Of a DNA stretch of 34,296 nucleotides, positions 6,937 through 15,353 are shown one piece after another. Source of the stretch: Actinomycetota bacterium (GTDB lineage: Bacteria; Actinomycetota; Actinomycetes; Actinomycetales; Microbacteriaceae); the NCBI GenBank assembly GCA_030840335.1, contig JAUZFR010000101.1, positions 1 to 34,296 of the forward strand, given 5' to 3'. How positions within the stretch are numbered: position 1 is the first letter of the stretch; every line of letters begins with the position of its first letter. The translations under genes and the position numbers were made by a program. The notes beneath the pieces are model-generated. The model ran no database searches, was not told the origin of the DNA, and worked only from the letters and a program-made list of their open reading frames with translations.

Positions 6937-7914
6937 CTAGTACGCCAGCGAGCGGTCGACGGCCTCGAGAACGCGGTCGGCATCGGGGAGATAAATGGTC
7001 TCGAGTTTTGCGGGCGGGAATGGCGTATCGAATCCGGCCACTCTAAGCACCGGTGCCTCCAGCGAATAGAAGGCGCGCTCGGTCACGGTCGCCGCGATTT
7101 CAGACCCGACGCTCACAAATCCCGGCGCCTCCTGGGAGAGCACCAGCCGACCCGTCTTGCGTACCGAATCGAGAATAGGCCCGTAATCGATGGGTGAAAT
7201 CGAACGAAGGTCGAGAACCTCGACACTCGTGCCCTCCTGTGCGGCGATTTCGGCCGCCTGCAGCAGAACGGCGACCATCGCGCCGTGTCCGAGCAGGGTC
7301 ACCTCGGTTCCCTCGCGAACGACTCTCGTCGAGTGAAGCGGAGCGCTGCTCGCGGTGAGGTCGACCTCGCCCTTGGGCCAATAGCGACTCTTAGGCTCGA
7401 AGAACACCACCGGATCGTTGCTCTGGATCGCCTCCTGGATCATCCAGTAGGCGTCGTTGGGAGTCGATGGGCTCACCGACCGCAGGCCGGCGGTATGTGC
7501 GAAGTACGCCTCAGGGCTTTCCTGGTGGTGTTCGACTGCGCCGATGTGTCCGCCATACGGAATGCGGATGACGACCGGCATTGGCATCGTGCCTTCGTGC
7601 CGGTTGGTCATCTTCGCGAGTTGCGACGTGATCTGGTCGAAAGCTGGGTACACGAATCCATCGAACTGGATCTCGCACACCGGTCGGTAGCCGCGCATCG
7701 CGAGTCCGATCGCCGTGCCGACGATGCCGGACTCGGCCAGGGGAGTGTCCATGACGCGACGGTCGCCGAACTCGGCCTGCAGTCCCTCGGTGATGCGGAA
7801 GACGCCGCCGAGCGGACCGATGTCCTCGCCGAGGAGCAGCACCTTGGCATCATCCTGCATCGCCTTGCGAAGACCGGCGTTGAGCGCCTTCGCCATTGGC
7901 ATCATTTCGCTCAT
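6937..7914 (-). CDS. 2-oxoacid dehydrogenase E1 beta subunit
   Basis: A 325-residue E1beta (transketolase-like pyrimidine-binding domain plus transketolase C-terminal domain). It pairs with E1alpha to form the thiamine-diphosphate decarboxylase of the complex. Typical segments are [17 protein letters not shown] (about 29-45), [29 protein letters not shown] (about 56-84), [28 protein letters not shown], and the C-terminal [19 protein letters not shown]. The EHHQESPE motif is characteristic of the branched-chain/pyruvate E1beta group. Its ATG overlaps the E1alpha stop by four bases (ATGA), and the E2 gene follows after 14 bases, so the three are one operon. Confidence 0.93.
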   Translation of the reverse strand: MSEMMPMAKALNAGLRKAMQDDAKVLLLGEDIGPLGGVFRITEGLQAEFGDRRVMDTPLAESGIVGTAIGLAMRGYRPVCEIQFDGFVYPAFDQITSQLAKMTNRHEGTMPMPVVIRIPYGGHIGAVEHHQESPEAYFAHTAGLRSVSPSTPNDAYWMIQEAIQSNDPVVFFEPKSRYWPKGEVDLTASSAPLHSTRVVREGTEVTLLGHGAMVAVLLQAAEIAAQEGTSVEVLDLRSISPIDYGPILDSVRKTGRLVLSQEAPGFVSVGSEIAATVTERAFYSLEAPVLRVAGFDTPFPPAKLETIYLPDADRVLEAVDRSLAY

Positions 7915-9035
7915 TCGGCGGCACCATTCTCAGCGAATGATGCTTCATAGTTGGCGAGCCAGGCCTTCTGGTCGTCGATGACCGGATGCGGCTCGGAGTA
8001 GACGTGGTCGAACATCTTGCCCGTCGGTGGGATGCCGAGGGCGAGAGTGCGGTGACGGATGTCGGCGGCGAAATCGGCCGCCTCTGCGGTCAGCTCGGCA
8101 AAGAACGCATCGCTCTCGCCGCGACCGCGGAGATACTTCTCGAATCGTGGAATCGGATCCAGAGCCACCCAATGGGCGAGCTCAGCATCGGTACGGTACT
8201 TGGTCGGATCGTCGCTCGACGTGTGGGCTCCGATGCGGTAGGTCAGTGCTTCGATGAATCGTGGCCCCTGGCCGGTGCGCGCCTCGTCGAGATACTTGCG
8301 CGAAGCGGCATAACTCGCGAGCACGTCGTTGCCGTCGATTTGGATGCCCGGAATGCCGAAGCCGGACGGCCGAAGGTAGAGCGGGGTGCGCGACTGCCGC
8401 GACACCGGAACCGAGATGGCCCACTGGTTGTTCTGCAGGAAGAAGAGCTCCGGCGTCTGGTAGCTGGCCGCAAACACCAGCGCCTCGCTGACATCGCCCT
8501 GGCTCGTGGCGCCATCGCCGAAGTAGACAACTACCGCCTCGTCGGTGTCAACATTTCCCGTTCCCGACTTGTCGTCGAGCGCGATTCCCATCGCGTATCC
8601 AGTCGCGTGAAGTGTCTGCGAACCGAGCACGAGAGTGTAGATGTGGAAGTTGTTGTGGTCTTCCGCGACCCAGCCACCGTGTGTGAGTCCACGGAGCATG
8701 CGAACGATGTCGAGAACATCCACGCCGCGAATCATCGCGACGGCGTGCTCGCGATAGGAGGGGAAGATGTGGTCCTGCTTGCGCATGGCGAAACCGGAAC
8801 CGACCTGGGCCGCCTCCTGGCCGACGCTCGGAACCCACAGGCCCATCTGGCCCTGACGCTGCAGATTGGCGGCCTCGTGGTCGAAAGCGCGAGTCACCAC
8901 CATGACGCGGTGGAATTCTTGAAGTTCCGCGTCGGTGAGCTTCTCGATGAGCGGAAGATACTCGGCCGAAGCGTCGCTTTCGACGATTGTGCCTGCTGGG
9001 GACAGCAGTTGCAGCGTCGCTTCTGTGTAAGACAT
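7911..9035 (-). CDS. 2-oxoacid dehydrogenase E1 alpha subunit
   Basis: A 374-residue E1alpha. It binds thiamine diphosphate and decarboxylates the 2-oxoacid, then loads the E2 lipoyl arm. The cofactor motif is GDG at 173-175 through NN at 202-203 (GDGATSQGDVSEAL ... LQNNQWAIS). The phosphorylation-loop region reads YRIGAHTSSDDPTKYR. The start at 9035 (MSYTEATLQL) is chosen because it follows a TAGATT -10 element by 7 bases and gives a family-like N-terminus. The longer upstream frame runs back into the aminotransferase gene. Together with E1beta, E2 and the upstream aminotransferase it could convert branched-chain or aromatic amino acids to acyl-CoA, including primers for branched fatty acids. 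That last step is inference. Confidence 0.92.
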   Translation of the reverse strand: MSYTEATLQLLSPAGTIVESDASAEYLPLIEKLTDAELQEFHRVMVVTRAFDHEAANLQRQGQMGLWVPSVGQEAAQVGSGFAMRKQDHIFPSYREHAVAMIRGVDVLDIVRMLRGLTHGGWVAEDHNNFHIYTLVLGSQTLHATGYAMGIALDDKSGTGNVDTDEAVVVYFGDGATSQGDVSEALVFAASYQTPELFFLQNNQWAISVPVSRQSRTPLYLRPSGFGIPGIQIDGNDVLASYAASRKYLDEARTGQGPRFIEALTYRIGAHTSSDDPTKYRTDAELAHWVALDPIPRFEKYLRGRGESDAFFAELTAEAADFAADIRHRTLALGIPPTGKMFDHVYSEPHPVIDDQKAWLANYEASFAENGAAE

Positions 9036-9042
9036 GGGAACC

Positions 9043-9048
9043 AATCTA
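9043..9048 (-). promoter_or_regulatory. -10 element TAGATT, likely leaderless E1 alpha mRNA
   Basis: On the minus strand TAGATT ends 7 bases before the ATG at 9035. No Shine-Dalgarno sequence lies between them (GGTTCCC). The element sits in the 23-base gap after the aminotransferase stop, so the dehydrogenase operon may have its own promoter besides readthrough. Confidence 0.5.
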
Positions 9049-9058
9049 ACCCGGGCCG

Positions 9059-10132
9059 CTAGGACGCCGTTCGGAGGTTTCGGATAACCTCCGCGGTCGA
9101 CCTTAGGAGTTTGTCGACAGATCCGGGCTCGCCAATGGTCACCCGAATGCCCTCCCCGAGTGCTCGAGCTACGATGCCGTGGTCGTTCAAAACGCCTGCC
9201 GCCCACTCCGTTTGAGAGCCGGTCGGCAGCCAAACGAAGTTGCCATGCGGCTTCGGTACATCCCAGCCCTGCTCGACCAGCGACTGCCACACGTCGTCGC
9301 GAAGTGCGGCGATCCGGCTCACCCGCTCGAGAAGCTGCGCCTCGTTGTCCAGCGATGCGATGGCTGCGACCTGCGCAGATTCAATGACCGAGAGCGGGAT
9401 TGCCACTGCCCTGGCCGCATTCATGATGTATGCCGGTCCGATCGCGTATCCAATGCGGAGACCAGCGAGTCCATACGCCTTCGAGAAGGTGCGCAGAACG
9501 ACGAGATTCGAGTACCGGGACTGCAGAGGGATGCCTCGCACGGCATCCGGAGCTGTCACGAACTCGATATATGCCTCGTCGAGCACCACGAGAACGGTAT
9601 CGGGCACGAGAGCCATGAATCGTTGGAATTCGGCCGCGGTCACGATTGTGCTCGTGGGGTTGTTTGGGCTGCACACTATGACGAGCCGCGTGCGATCGGT
9701 GATCGCGGCCGCCATCGCGGGCAGGTCGTGTCGATGATCGGGGGAGTTGGGAACGGTGACGCTCGTCGCGCCGGACACGGTCACCAGCCCGGGATATGCC
9801 TCGAAGCTGCGCCAGCTGTAGACAATCTCATCCCCTGGCCCGGATGTCGCCGAGATCAGTTGCGATAAGACCGACACCGAGCCCGCGCCCACCTGCACCT
9901 GGTCGACCTCGACCGCGTATCGCTCGGCCAGCCGCTGACGAAGCCCGATGGCAGACCCGTCGGGGTAGCGATTCACCGAGGCGTGAGCGATCGCTTCGAG
10001 TACCGCGGGCAGCGGATCAAATGGATTTTCGTTGGACGAGAGCTTGAAGGCGTCGTCCGCGGCGGGCTTGCCCTGTCGGTAGGGCTGCATCGCTTCGATG
10101 TCTGCGCGAAGTCGCACGCGGGTCGGGGTCAC
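9059..10132 (-). CDS. HisC/Pat-type PLP aminotransferase
   Basis: A 357-residue class I/II aminotransferase of the histidinol-phosphate family. Motifs are LSSNENPFDPLP (31-42), YPDGS (56-60), SPNNPT (155-160), LDEAY with D185 (pyridoxal ring nitrogen), and the PLP lysine K218 in TFSKAYGLAGLRIGY. In actinomycetes this family includes HisC (histidine synthesis) and Pat/HisC2 (phenylalanine or aromatic aminotransferase). Standing alone outside a his operon and upstream of oxoacid dehydrogenase genes, Pat is the likelier role. The GTG start at 10132 follows a TAGGCT -10 element by 6 bases, again without a ribosome site. Confidence 0.88.
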   Translation of the reverse strand: MTPTRVRLRADIEAMQPYRQGKPAADDAFKLSSNENPFDPLPAVLEAIAHASVNRYPDGSAIGLRQRLAERYAVEVDQVQVGAGSVSVLSQLISATSGPGDEIVYSWRSFEAYPGLVTVSGATSVTVPNSPDHRHDLPAMAAAITDRTRLVIVCSPNNPTSTIVTAAEFQRFMALVPDTVLVVLDEAYIEFVTAPDAVRGIPLQSRYSNLVVLRTFSKAYGLAGLRIGYAIGPAYIMNAARAVAIPLSVIESAQVAAIASLDNEAQLLERVSRIAALRDDVWQSLVEQGWDVPKPHGNFVWLPTGSQTEWAAGVLNDHGIVARALGEGIRVTIGEPGSVDKLLRSTAEVIRNLRTAS

Positions 10133-10138
10133 GCCCCC

Positions 10139-10144
10139 AGCCTA
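10139..10144 (-). promoter_or_regulatory. -10 element TAGGCT, likely leaderless aminotransferase mRNA
   Basis: TAGGCT on the minus strand is 6 bases upstream of the GTG start at 10132, leaving no room for a leader. It shares the short divergent gap 10133-10181 with the membrane protein gene, whose CATAGT (10171-10176) stands at the matching distance from its ATG. Confidence 0.5.
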
Positions 10145-10181
10145 ATTGCGGCACGGGACGGGCTCAGTGCATAGTGGTCGC

Positions 10182-10589
10182 ATGAGCAGATTCCTCGTGC
10201 GACTCGTCGTTAATGCGATTGCCCTCTGGCTGACCACGCTGATCCTGGCGGGAAGCGTGCGAGTTGTGTCGTTCGCCCCGCACGACACGTTCGCCACGGT
10301 GATCACCTACCTGCTCGTTGCCCTCGTCTTCGGCATCGTCAACGGCGTGATCGGCAATCTGATTCGCATCGTGGCATTTCCGCTCTACATCCTGACCCTT
10401 GGTCTCATCGCTCTCATCGTGAACGGGCTGCTCCTCCTGCTCGTCAGCTGGCTGTCCGCGCTCGTGAACTTTGGTCTCGTTGTGGACGGATTCTGGGCGG
10501 GCGTTCTCGGGGCGCTGGTTCTCGCCATCCTGAGCTGGTTCATCGGGATCATCCTTCGACCGCTCACCCGCCGCACGAACCCGATCTAG
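10182..10589 (+). CDS. small four-helix membrane protein (phage holin family 4 superfamily type)
   Basis: A 135-residue protein made almost wholly of four hydrophobic segments (about 5-27, 38-60, 64-95, 103-128) with a short basic tail, RPLTRRTNPI. Features such as GIVNGVIGNLIRIVAFPLYILTLGLIALIVNGL are typical of the Phage_holin_4_2 / YvlD family of bacterial chromosomes. Despite the family name, members are ordinary chromosomal membrane proteins of unclear function. The ATG at 10182 is used because the preceding 12 in-frame codons lie in promoter sequence. Its TAG stop shares the palindrome CTAG with the stop of the convergent hydrolase gene, so the two genes overlap tail to tail by four bases. 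Confidence 0.8.
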   Translation: MSRFLVRLVVNAIALWLTTLILAGSVRVVSFAPHDTFATVITYLLVALVFGIVNGVIGNLIRIVAFPLYILTLGLIALIVNGLLLLLVSWLSALVNFGLVVDGFWAGVLGALVLAILSWFIGIILRPLTRRTNPI

Positions 10590-12010
10590 CGGTCAGGCGG
10601 CTCCCTCCGGGCGAGCCAGGTTGTCGACTCGACAGTCACGGTGCCGTGCCCGAAGTCATCGAACACGCTTCGGATGCGTCGCAACTCGTCGCTCTTCGCG
10701 GCGTCGATCAGGCCCGCCGTCTCCCCGTAATACGGCAGGCGATGCGCGGGTACATCCAGGTGAGGCGGCACCGGTTGGTCGTCGAATAGCGACCGCTGCA
10801 CCACGATCGCGGCGTCATTCACGTCGTACCCGCCGGTTGCGGGAACGAGATCCTCGGTGTGCCGGATCGTGAGTACCGGTACTGACGCCGGGATGGGCAC
10901 CTCACCCGATGGCGCTCCGAAAGTGACCAGCCCTTTCACGTCGAATCTGCCGGAGCCCGCGACCAGCGCGGCAACGAGGCCACCCTGCGAGTACCCGGTC
11001 AACTGCACGGGCGATGTCGTGGTGACACCCGCCGCTTTCATTGCGTCGACGACTGCGCGATACGACGCTGCCGATTCGTGAGCGACTCCGGTGATGTTGC
11101 TCGTCATGTCGAACGGCTCCTTGCCTGAGCGGGCATCGAAGTCGACGGTGCCCGCGATGTAGACGTCAAAGCGATCGGGCTCGCCTGGTGCGGAGTACCG
11201 ATCGATGCGGATCTGAGCCCCCGCAGGGTCTGCCATCGCGTCGGGAATGCGTTCGACCCGGCCTTCGATACTGGTCGGTGGCGAAACGTCCGAGGTCGTG
11301 GACACCTGTCGCACGGAAATCCCTGTCTCGCTCAGGAATCCGGCCGCGCGCGCAAGCAACAGGACGAAGGCCGCCGAGAGGGGAACCCCATTGTGATCCG
11401 TGCGGCCAAACAGGCGGGCGATCTCCGGCGGTACGCCGAAGAATCCGACGCCAAAGTCGTCGGCGTTTTCGACGGCTGAACGAATAGCGGCCACGATCGC
11501 CGGATTTGTGAGGAGGCGCGGATGAGCCCGCACGTACTTCGCGAGCGCTTCGGCCTGCTGCTTCGGCGTTGCGCCCGACATGCCCCACACGAGTGCCCCC
11601 TCGAACATCAGTGACGTTGTGAGCGGCAGCGCGAGGAGCGCGGATGCCGCACCGAGCAGTCGGGCGGAGTCGGCGCTCAGCTGTTCGCTGAGTCGCAGGC
11701 CAAACTGTTCAGCGGCGCCATACGCGTCGAGGACAACGCGAAGCGCCCGGTTCAGCGCCTTCGAACGGCGGCCCGCCGACAGCAGGAGAGAGTGCGCGAC
11801 ATCCAGCGAACGTCGGGCCTCAGCCAGGGTCGGTGCCGACTGCGGCACCTGCAGTGCCGCGAACTGGTTCGCATCCGTCAGGTCGAGAACCTCGTCGGCC
11901 CCCGAGCGCAGTTCGACGGCCAGACTCCCCAGCCGCTCGACTCGGGCGAGGATCGCATCACTCGCGACGACGACGCTGCCTCCACCAGAGACGATGATGT
12001 CGTCAGACAC
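10586..12010 (-). CDS. alpha/beta hydrolase with N-terminal helical domain, paired with WXG100-like protein
   Basis: A 474-residue protein from a GTG start that overlaps the upstream WXG100-like gene by eight bases. Residues 1-240 are Ala/Leu-rich helices with hydrophobic stretches (about 115-146, 212-227), resembling helical domains of type VII-associated proteins. From about 255 a lipase-like alpha/beta hydrolase fold follows: a beta strand region FDVYIAGTVDFD, nucleophile elbow GYSQG with S341, acid candidate D387 (RHTEDLVP), and His candidate H423 (PAHRLPYY) or H455. The order Ser-Asp-His is correct for a triad. No signal peptide is seen. Substrate is unknown. The overlap with a WXG100-like partner suggests joint export or complex formation, but no ESX secretion genes are in the window. 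Confidence 0.72.
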   Translation of the reverse strand: MSDDIIVSGGGSVVVASDAILARVERLGSLAVELRSGADEVLDLTDANQFAALQVPQSAPTLAEARRSLDVAHSLLLSAGRRSKALNRALRVVLDAYGAAEQFGLRLSEQLSADSARLLGAASALLALPLTTSLMFEGALVWGMSGATPKQQAEALAKYVRAHPRLLTNPAIVAAIRSAVENADDFGVGFFGVPPEIARLFGRTDHNGVPLSAAFVLLLARAAGFLSETGISVRQVSTTSDVSPPTSIEGRVERIPDAMADPAGAQIRIDRYSAPGEPDRFDVYIAGTVDFDARSGKEPFDMTSNITGVAHESAASYRAVVDAMKAAGVTTTSPVQLTGYSQGGLVAALVAGSGRFDVKGLVTFGAPSGEVPIPASVPVLTIRHTEDLVPATGGYDVNDAAIVVQRSLFDDQPVPPHLDVPAHRLPYYGETAGLIDAAKSDELRRIRSVFDDFGHGTVTVESTTWLARREPPDR

Positions 12011-12311
12011 CGCGCTCGATCTCGTAGAGGGCGGCTTCGGTGAGGCGTTCGGCGCTTCGGAGTGCATCGTTGGCGTGTGCCAGCTCAGCCCCGAGCACCT
12101 GGATGGACAGGTCGAAGGCCCACTTCGCGGTGCCACTCCATCCCTCGTCGCTGGCTACCGCGTGAACGGCCGACCCAGCCGACGTGACCCGGCGAACCAG
12201 TGCCGCGAGCTGCAGCCGCTGCGTCTCTAACCCGGCTCTGGCTGCGGCGCGCTCCGAGCCTGAAGCCGCGCCCATCGGCGCCGTTGTGATTCGAGCAGCT
12301 GTCGCAAACAA
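12003..12311 (-). CDS. WXG100-like small helical protein
   Basis: A 102-residue, cysteine-free protein predicted to be two helices joined by a turn holding WSG (W58-S59-G60) in the middle. This is the hallmark of the WXG100/ESAT-6 family exported by type VII secretion. The helix before it is SERAAARAGLETQRLQLAALVRRV, and the one after is KWAFDLSIQVLGAELAHANDALRSAERL. The TTG start at 12311 is chosen because AAAGGA stands 6 bases upstream and the length equals the family norm. An in-frame ATG 12 codons later (position 12275) is possible. The gene overlaps the hydrolase start by eight bases, which indicates coupled translation. The usual C-terminal YxxxD/E signal could be YEIERG (Y96 ... E99). 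Confidence 0.68.
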   Translation of the reverse strand: MFATAARITTAPMGAASGSERAAARAGLETQRLQLAALVRRVTSAGSAVHAVASDEGWSGTAKWAFDLSIQVLGAELAHANDALRSAERLTEAALYEIERGV

Positions 12312-12438
12312 GGCCCATCCTTTCGTCGCCTCAGTCTCGACCGTCCCGCACCTTCGATCTGGGAGTGCGGGGTAATCCGTAGACAGCTGGCCGACATCCG
12401 AACGTGTGGAGGAGCGGAAACTGCGGGAGACTAGTTGC

Positions 12439-12984
12439 ATGAGCTTCGACCGCACTCTCGACGAGTCGGCGCTCTTTCGAATCTGCTTCGTCTGCACTGG
12501 CAACATCTGCCGGTCGCCAATGGCCGAAGCCGTATTCAAAAACCTCGTGCGCAAGGGTGGACTCGCTGGTGCGATCACGGTTGTCTCCGCCGGCACCGGC
12601 GACTGGCACGTGGGCGAGCGATCGGATGAGCGCACGGTTGAGGCTCTCCGCCTGCGCGGCCTTGACGGAACGACTCACCGGGCTCGGCAATTCGACCCGG
12701 ACTGGTTCGAACACCTCGATCTCGTGGTCGTATTCGACCGCAGCCAGGAGCGGATCCTTCGGGCGTGGGCCAGCAACGACCTCGACCGCTCGAAGGTACA
12801 ACTACTCATGAGCTTCGACTCCGAGACTTCGGGCGGCACACAGGATGTGCCCGATCCGTACTACTCGGATGCCGCTATGTTCGACCAGGTGCTCGGCATG
12901 ATCGATCGTGCCTGCACCGCGCTATTTCGCCAGGTTCGCCCAGGGGTCCACAGGGTCGCCGGAAGCTATAAGGAACTGCCATGA
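12439..12984 (+). CDS. low-molecular-weight protein-tyrosine phosphatase
   Basis: A 181-residue cytoplasmic phosphatase of the arsenate-reductase-like LMW-PTP family. The P-loop is CTGNICRS with nucleophile C19 and R25, and the general acid is D139 in the DPYY motif. It is somewhat longer than the usual 150-165 residues, with a short N-terminal lead (MSFDRTLDESALF) and a basic C-terminal end. The start at 12439 has GGGAG 9 bases upstream. The stop overlaps the purB ATG by four bases (ATGA), so the two are co-translated, although no metabolic link is evident. Relatives in actinobacteria dephosphorylate host or self proteins. The target here is unknown. Confidence 0.9.
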   Translation: MSFDRTLDESALFRICFVCTGNICRSPMAEAVFKNLVRKGGLAGAITVVSAGTGDWHVGERSDERTVEALRLRGLDGTTHRARQFDPDWFEHLDLVVVFDRSQERILRAWASNDLDRSKVQLLMSFDSETSGGTQDVPDPYYSDAAMFDQVLGMIDRACTALFRQVRPGVHRVAGSYKELP

Positions 12985-14366
12985 GCCCATTGCCCGACCA
13001 GCCACTGAGCCCGCTTGACGGCCGCTATCGTTCGGCCGTCGCCGGGCTCGGAGAGCACCTGTCCGAGGCCGGGCTCAATCGCGCGCGCGTTCGCGTCGAA
13101 GTCGAGTGGCTGCTCTACCTCACCGATCACGAATTGTTCGGGTCCACTCGTCTCGACCTCGAGCAGGCGCGCCAGCTGCGGGAACTCGTCAGCGACTTTG
13201 GGCAGGCCGAGATCGACGAGCTCGCTCGGCTTGAGGCGACGACCCGTCACGATGTGAAAGCGGTCGAGTACCTCGTTCGCGGCAAGCTGGCCCAGCTCGG
13301 ACTCAGCGATGTCGCGGAACTCACTCACTTCGCTTGCACCAGCGAAGACATCAACAATCTGTCATATGCCATGACGATCGGCGCTGCGGTTCGCGAGCTG
13401 TGGCTGCCGAAGTTCCGCGGGGTGATCGAGTTGCTGCGCGAGCGCGCAATCATCCATCGATCGGATGCGATGCTGGCGCACACGCACGGACAGCCGGCGA
13501 CACCGACCACGGTTGGCAAGGAATTCGCGGTCTTCGTGCACCGGCTGGAGCGCATTGCCGCCCAAATCGAGTCGACCGAATACCTGGGAAAGTTCAGCGG
13601 AGCGACCGGAACGTTCGCGGCCCATGTCGCGGCAGATGCCACCAAGGACTGGCCCGCGATTTCGCGGGAGTTCGTGACGTCGCTGGGGCTGGACTGGAAT
13701 CCGCTCACCACCCAGATCGAACCGCACGACTGGCAGGCGGAGCTGTACGCACGCATCAGCCACGCGAACCGGGTGCTGCACAACCTGTGCACCGACATCT
13801 GGACCTACATATCGATGGGCTACTTCACGCAGATCCCGCAGCCGGGTGCCACGGGATCATCGACAATGCCACACAAGATCAACCCGATCCGCTTCGAGAA
13901 CGCGGAGGCGAACTTCGAGCTGTCGAGCGCGCTCCTCGACTCGCTCGCATCCACTCTCGTCACGTCGCGGCTGCAGCGTGACCTCACGGACTCGACGACG
14001 CAGCGCAACGTCGGAGTCGCCCTTGGACATTCGGTGCTCGCACTCGACAACGTGACGCGCGGGCTGGGCGAGATCGCCGTTGACGCCGACAAACTCGAAG
14101 CCGACTTGAACGCGAACTGGGAGATCCTCGGCGAGGCGATCCAGACCGTCATCCGCGCGGAGGTCACCGCGGGGCGCAGTTCGATCGCCGATCCATACGC
14201 GATGCTGAAAGACCTGACAAGGGGCAAGCGCATCGGCCAGGCGGACCTCGTTACCTTCATCGACGGACTCGACATCGGCGGCGAGGCGAAGGCGCGCCTG
14301 CGTGTGCTTACTCCGGCGGGCTATGCCGGCCTGGCGAGCGAGCTGGTGGACTACATCCTGCCGTAG
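12981..14366 (+). CDS. purB: adenylosuccinate lyase
   Basis: A 461-residue fumarase/aspartase superfamily enzyme. It acts twice in purine synthesis: SAICAR to AICAR plus fumarate, and adenylosuccinate to AMP plus fumarate. The start LSPLDGRYRS is typical of the long PurB subgroup. The family signature GSSTMPHKINP lies at 292-302 (flexible catalytic serine loop). HTHGQPATPTT at 167-177 carries the conserved catalytic histidine, and TSEDINNLSYA lies at about 120-130. The length agrees with E. coli-type PurB (about 456). It is coupled to the upstream phosphatase gene by a four-base overlap. The gene ends before a large palindrome. Confidence 0.97.
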   Translation: MSPLPDQPLSPLDGRYRSAVAGLGEHLSEAGLNRARVRVEVEWLLYLTDHELFGSTRLDLEQARQLRELVSDFGQAEIDELARLEATTRHDVKAVEYLVRGKLAQLGLSDVAELTHFACTSEDINNLSYAMTIGAAVRELWLPKFRGVIELLRERAIIHRSDAMLAHTHGQPATPTTVGKEFAVFVHRLERIAAQIESTEYLGKFSGATGTFAAHVAADATKDWPAISREFVTSLGLDWNPLTTQIEPHDWQAELYARISHANRVLHNLCTDIWTYISMGYFTQIPQPGATGSSTMPHKINPIRFENAEANFELSSALLDSLASTLVTSRLQRDLTDSTTQRNVGVALGHSVLALDNVTRGLGEIAVDADKLEADLNANWEILGEAIQTVIRAEVTAGRSSIADPYAMLKDLTRGKRIGQADLVTFIDGLDIGGEAKARLRVLTPAGYAGLASELVDYILP

Positions 14367-14376
14367 CCGCGGTGAC

Positions 14377-14442
14377 GATTGCGCCCTGCCGAACCGTTTG
14401 CCCGTGCGCGACGGCCAGCAAACGGTTCGCTGGGGCGCAATC
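14377..14442. repeat. long near-perfect palindrome between purB and a convergent gene
   Basis: Outer arms GATTGCGCCC (14377-14386) and GGGCGCAATC (14433-14442) pair over 10 bp. Inner arms CGAACCGTTTGC (14390-14401) and GCAAACGGTTCG (14418-14429) pair over 12 bp. A three-base near-paired step separates them, and the loop is 16 bases. The resulting 25-bp stem has no T-tract on either side. It could stop transcription from both directions, or it could be a dispersed palindromic repeat element. Confidence 0.7.
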
Positions 14443-14451
14443 GGTCGACGC

Positions 14452-14469
14452 TGGCGCGGCTGGCGCGGC
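14452..14469. repeat. tandem 9-bp repeat
   Basis: TGGCGCGGC occurs twice head to tail, the second copy touching the stop codon of the minus-strand gene. It fills the gap between the palindrome and that gene. Confidence 0.5.
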
Positions 14470-14708
14470 TAGTGGCCGCGATCCTGGTCGTCGAGGTCGA
14501 CGATCTCCGCGTCATCCGGGCGCCCGGTTATCGCCAGCGTGGCGAGAACGACGAGCGTCACGATGAACGCGACTCCAAGGAAGATCGCGCCAAGGAAAAT
14601 GTCCCGAGTGGATGCGCCAACGACGAGACCAACGAAAACGGCGACGATCGCGGAGAGAATGAGCAATTCGAGCGGTCGGAACCGGTCTTTGCGAGTCGGC
14701 TCGGTCAT
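14469..14708 (-). CDS. small two-helix membrane protein, unknown function
   Basis: A 79-residue protein with a basic lead (MTEPTRKDRFRP), two hydrophobic helices (about 13-34 and 38-61), and an acidic tail (DDAEIVDLDDQD). Basic residues before helix 1 suggest an N-in topology, with the acidic tail also cytoplasmic. I do not recognise a named family. Its ATG overlaps the stop of the upstream membrane-protein gene by four bases (ATGA), so the two are made together and may act together. Confidence 0.78.
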   Translation of the reverse strand: MTEPTRKDRFRPLELLILSAIVAVFVGLVVGASTRDIFLGAIFLGVAFIVTLVVLATLAITGRPDDAEIVDLDDQDRGH

Positions 14709-15346
14709 GCGGCCGTTCCGTTCCGGGTCACGGCGGACGGACCCCATTTGAGTGAGAGTGCTGCGATCACGAGGTACACCGTGGAGATGGCTCCATAGAC
14801 GCCAAGGGCGCCGACGACCATGACGGAGGCATTGAGGATGCGCGGGTCGCCATCCGGTCCCGTGTAGTGCTGCACGTACCCTGGCGGGATCACGAGGGTG
14901 ACAATTGCAAACAGCGCCGTCAGCGCGCCGATGAATACCCAGTCGCGTGACGCAGCCAGAACGCGCCGCTCTCGCAGGCCCACGTACAGTTCGAGGAATC
15001 CGGCGAGCGCCGCCCACGAGCTGACGAGCACGAGGAACAGGGCAAGAGTGGATTGGTGTCCCGCCAGCGCCGAACCGACAAGTGCCGCGACGCCCGCGAC
15101 AATCGAGATGATTCCCTGCAGAAGAAACACCGTGCGGTCGACGCCGCCAAGCGCGCGAAGGCTGAGCAATGATCCGATCAGGCCGGCGATGAGGGCGAAC
15201 CCGCCAAACGCGACCAACCCGAAGTCGGGGGAGTAGTGACCGCCAGCGAACGTAATCACACCCGTGAGGACGGCGGCGGGCACCGCTCTGGCCAGGGGAA
15301 CGTACCAGTACGCCGCATCCTGAGCTGTGTAAGGGGTCCCGGCCAT
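14705..15346 (-). CDS. six-helix membrane protein, HdeD/DUF308-like
   Basis: A 213-residue protein with six hydrophobic segments (about 15-32, 38-60, 68-92, 97-118, 130-151, 170-194) in paired helices, separated by short loops. The pattern recalls the DUF308/HdeD membrane family, whose precise role is unknown outside enteric acid resistance. That link is a resemblance rather than a motif match. The start at 15346 (MAGTPYTAQDAAYW) is chosen because TAAACT lies 7 bases upstream and no ribosome site exists. The frame upstream runs towards dnaB. Its end overlaps the next gene, making a two-gene unit. Confidence 0.75.
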   Translation of the reverse strand: MAGTPYTAQDAAYWYVPLARAVPAAVLTGVITFAGGHYSPDFGLVAFGGFALIAGLIGSLLSLRALGGVDRTVFLLQGIISIVAGVAALVGSALAGHQSTLALFLVLVSSWAALAGFLELYVGLRERRVLAASRDWVFIGALTALFAIVTLVIPPGYVQHYTGPDGDPRILNASVMVVGALGVYGAISTVYLVIAALSLKWGPSAVTRNGTAA

Positions 15347-15353
15347 CGCCAAC

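Noticed and set aside
7986-9062. 358-codon open frame on the plus strand
   Set aside because: It is opposite the E1 alpha gene, which has complete thiamine-diphosphate motifs.
10182-10589. Phage holin as a sign of a prophage
   Set aside because: The family name is historical. No phage genes, integrase or attachment sites are nearby.
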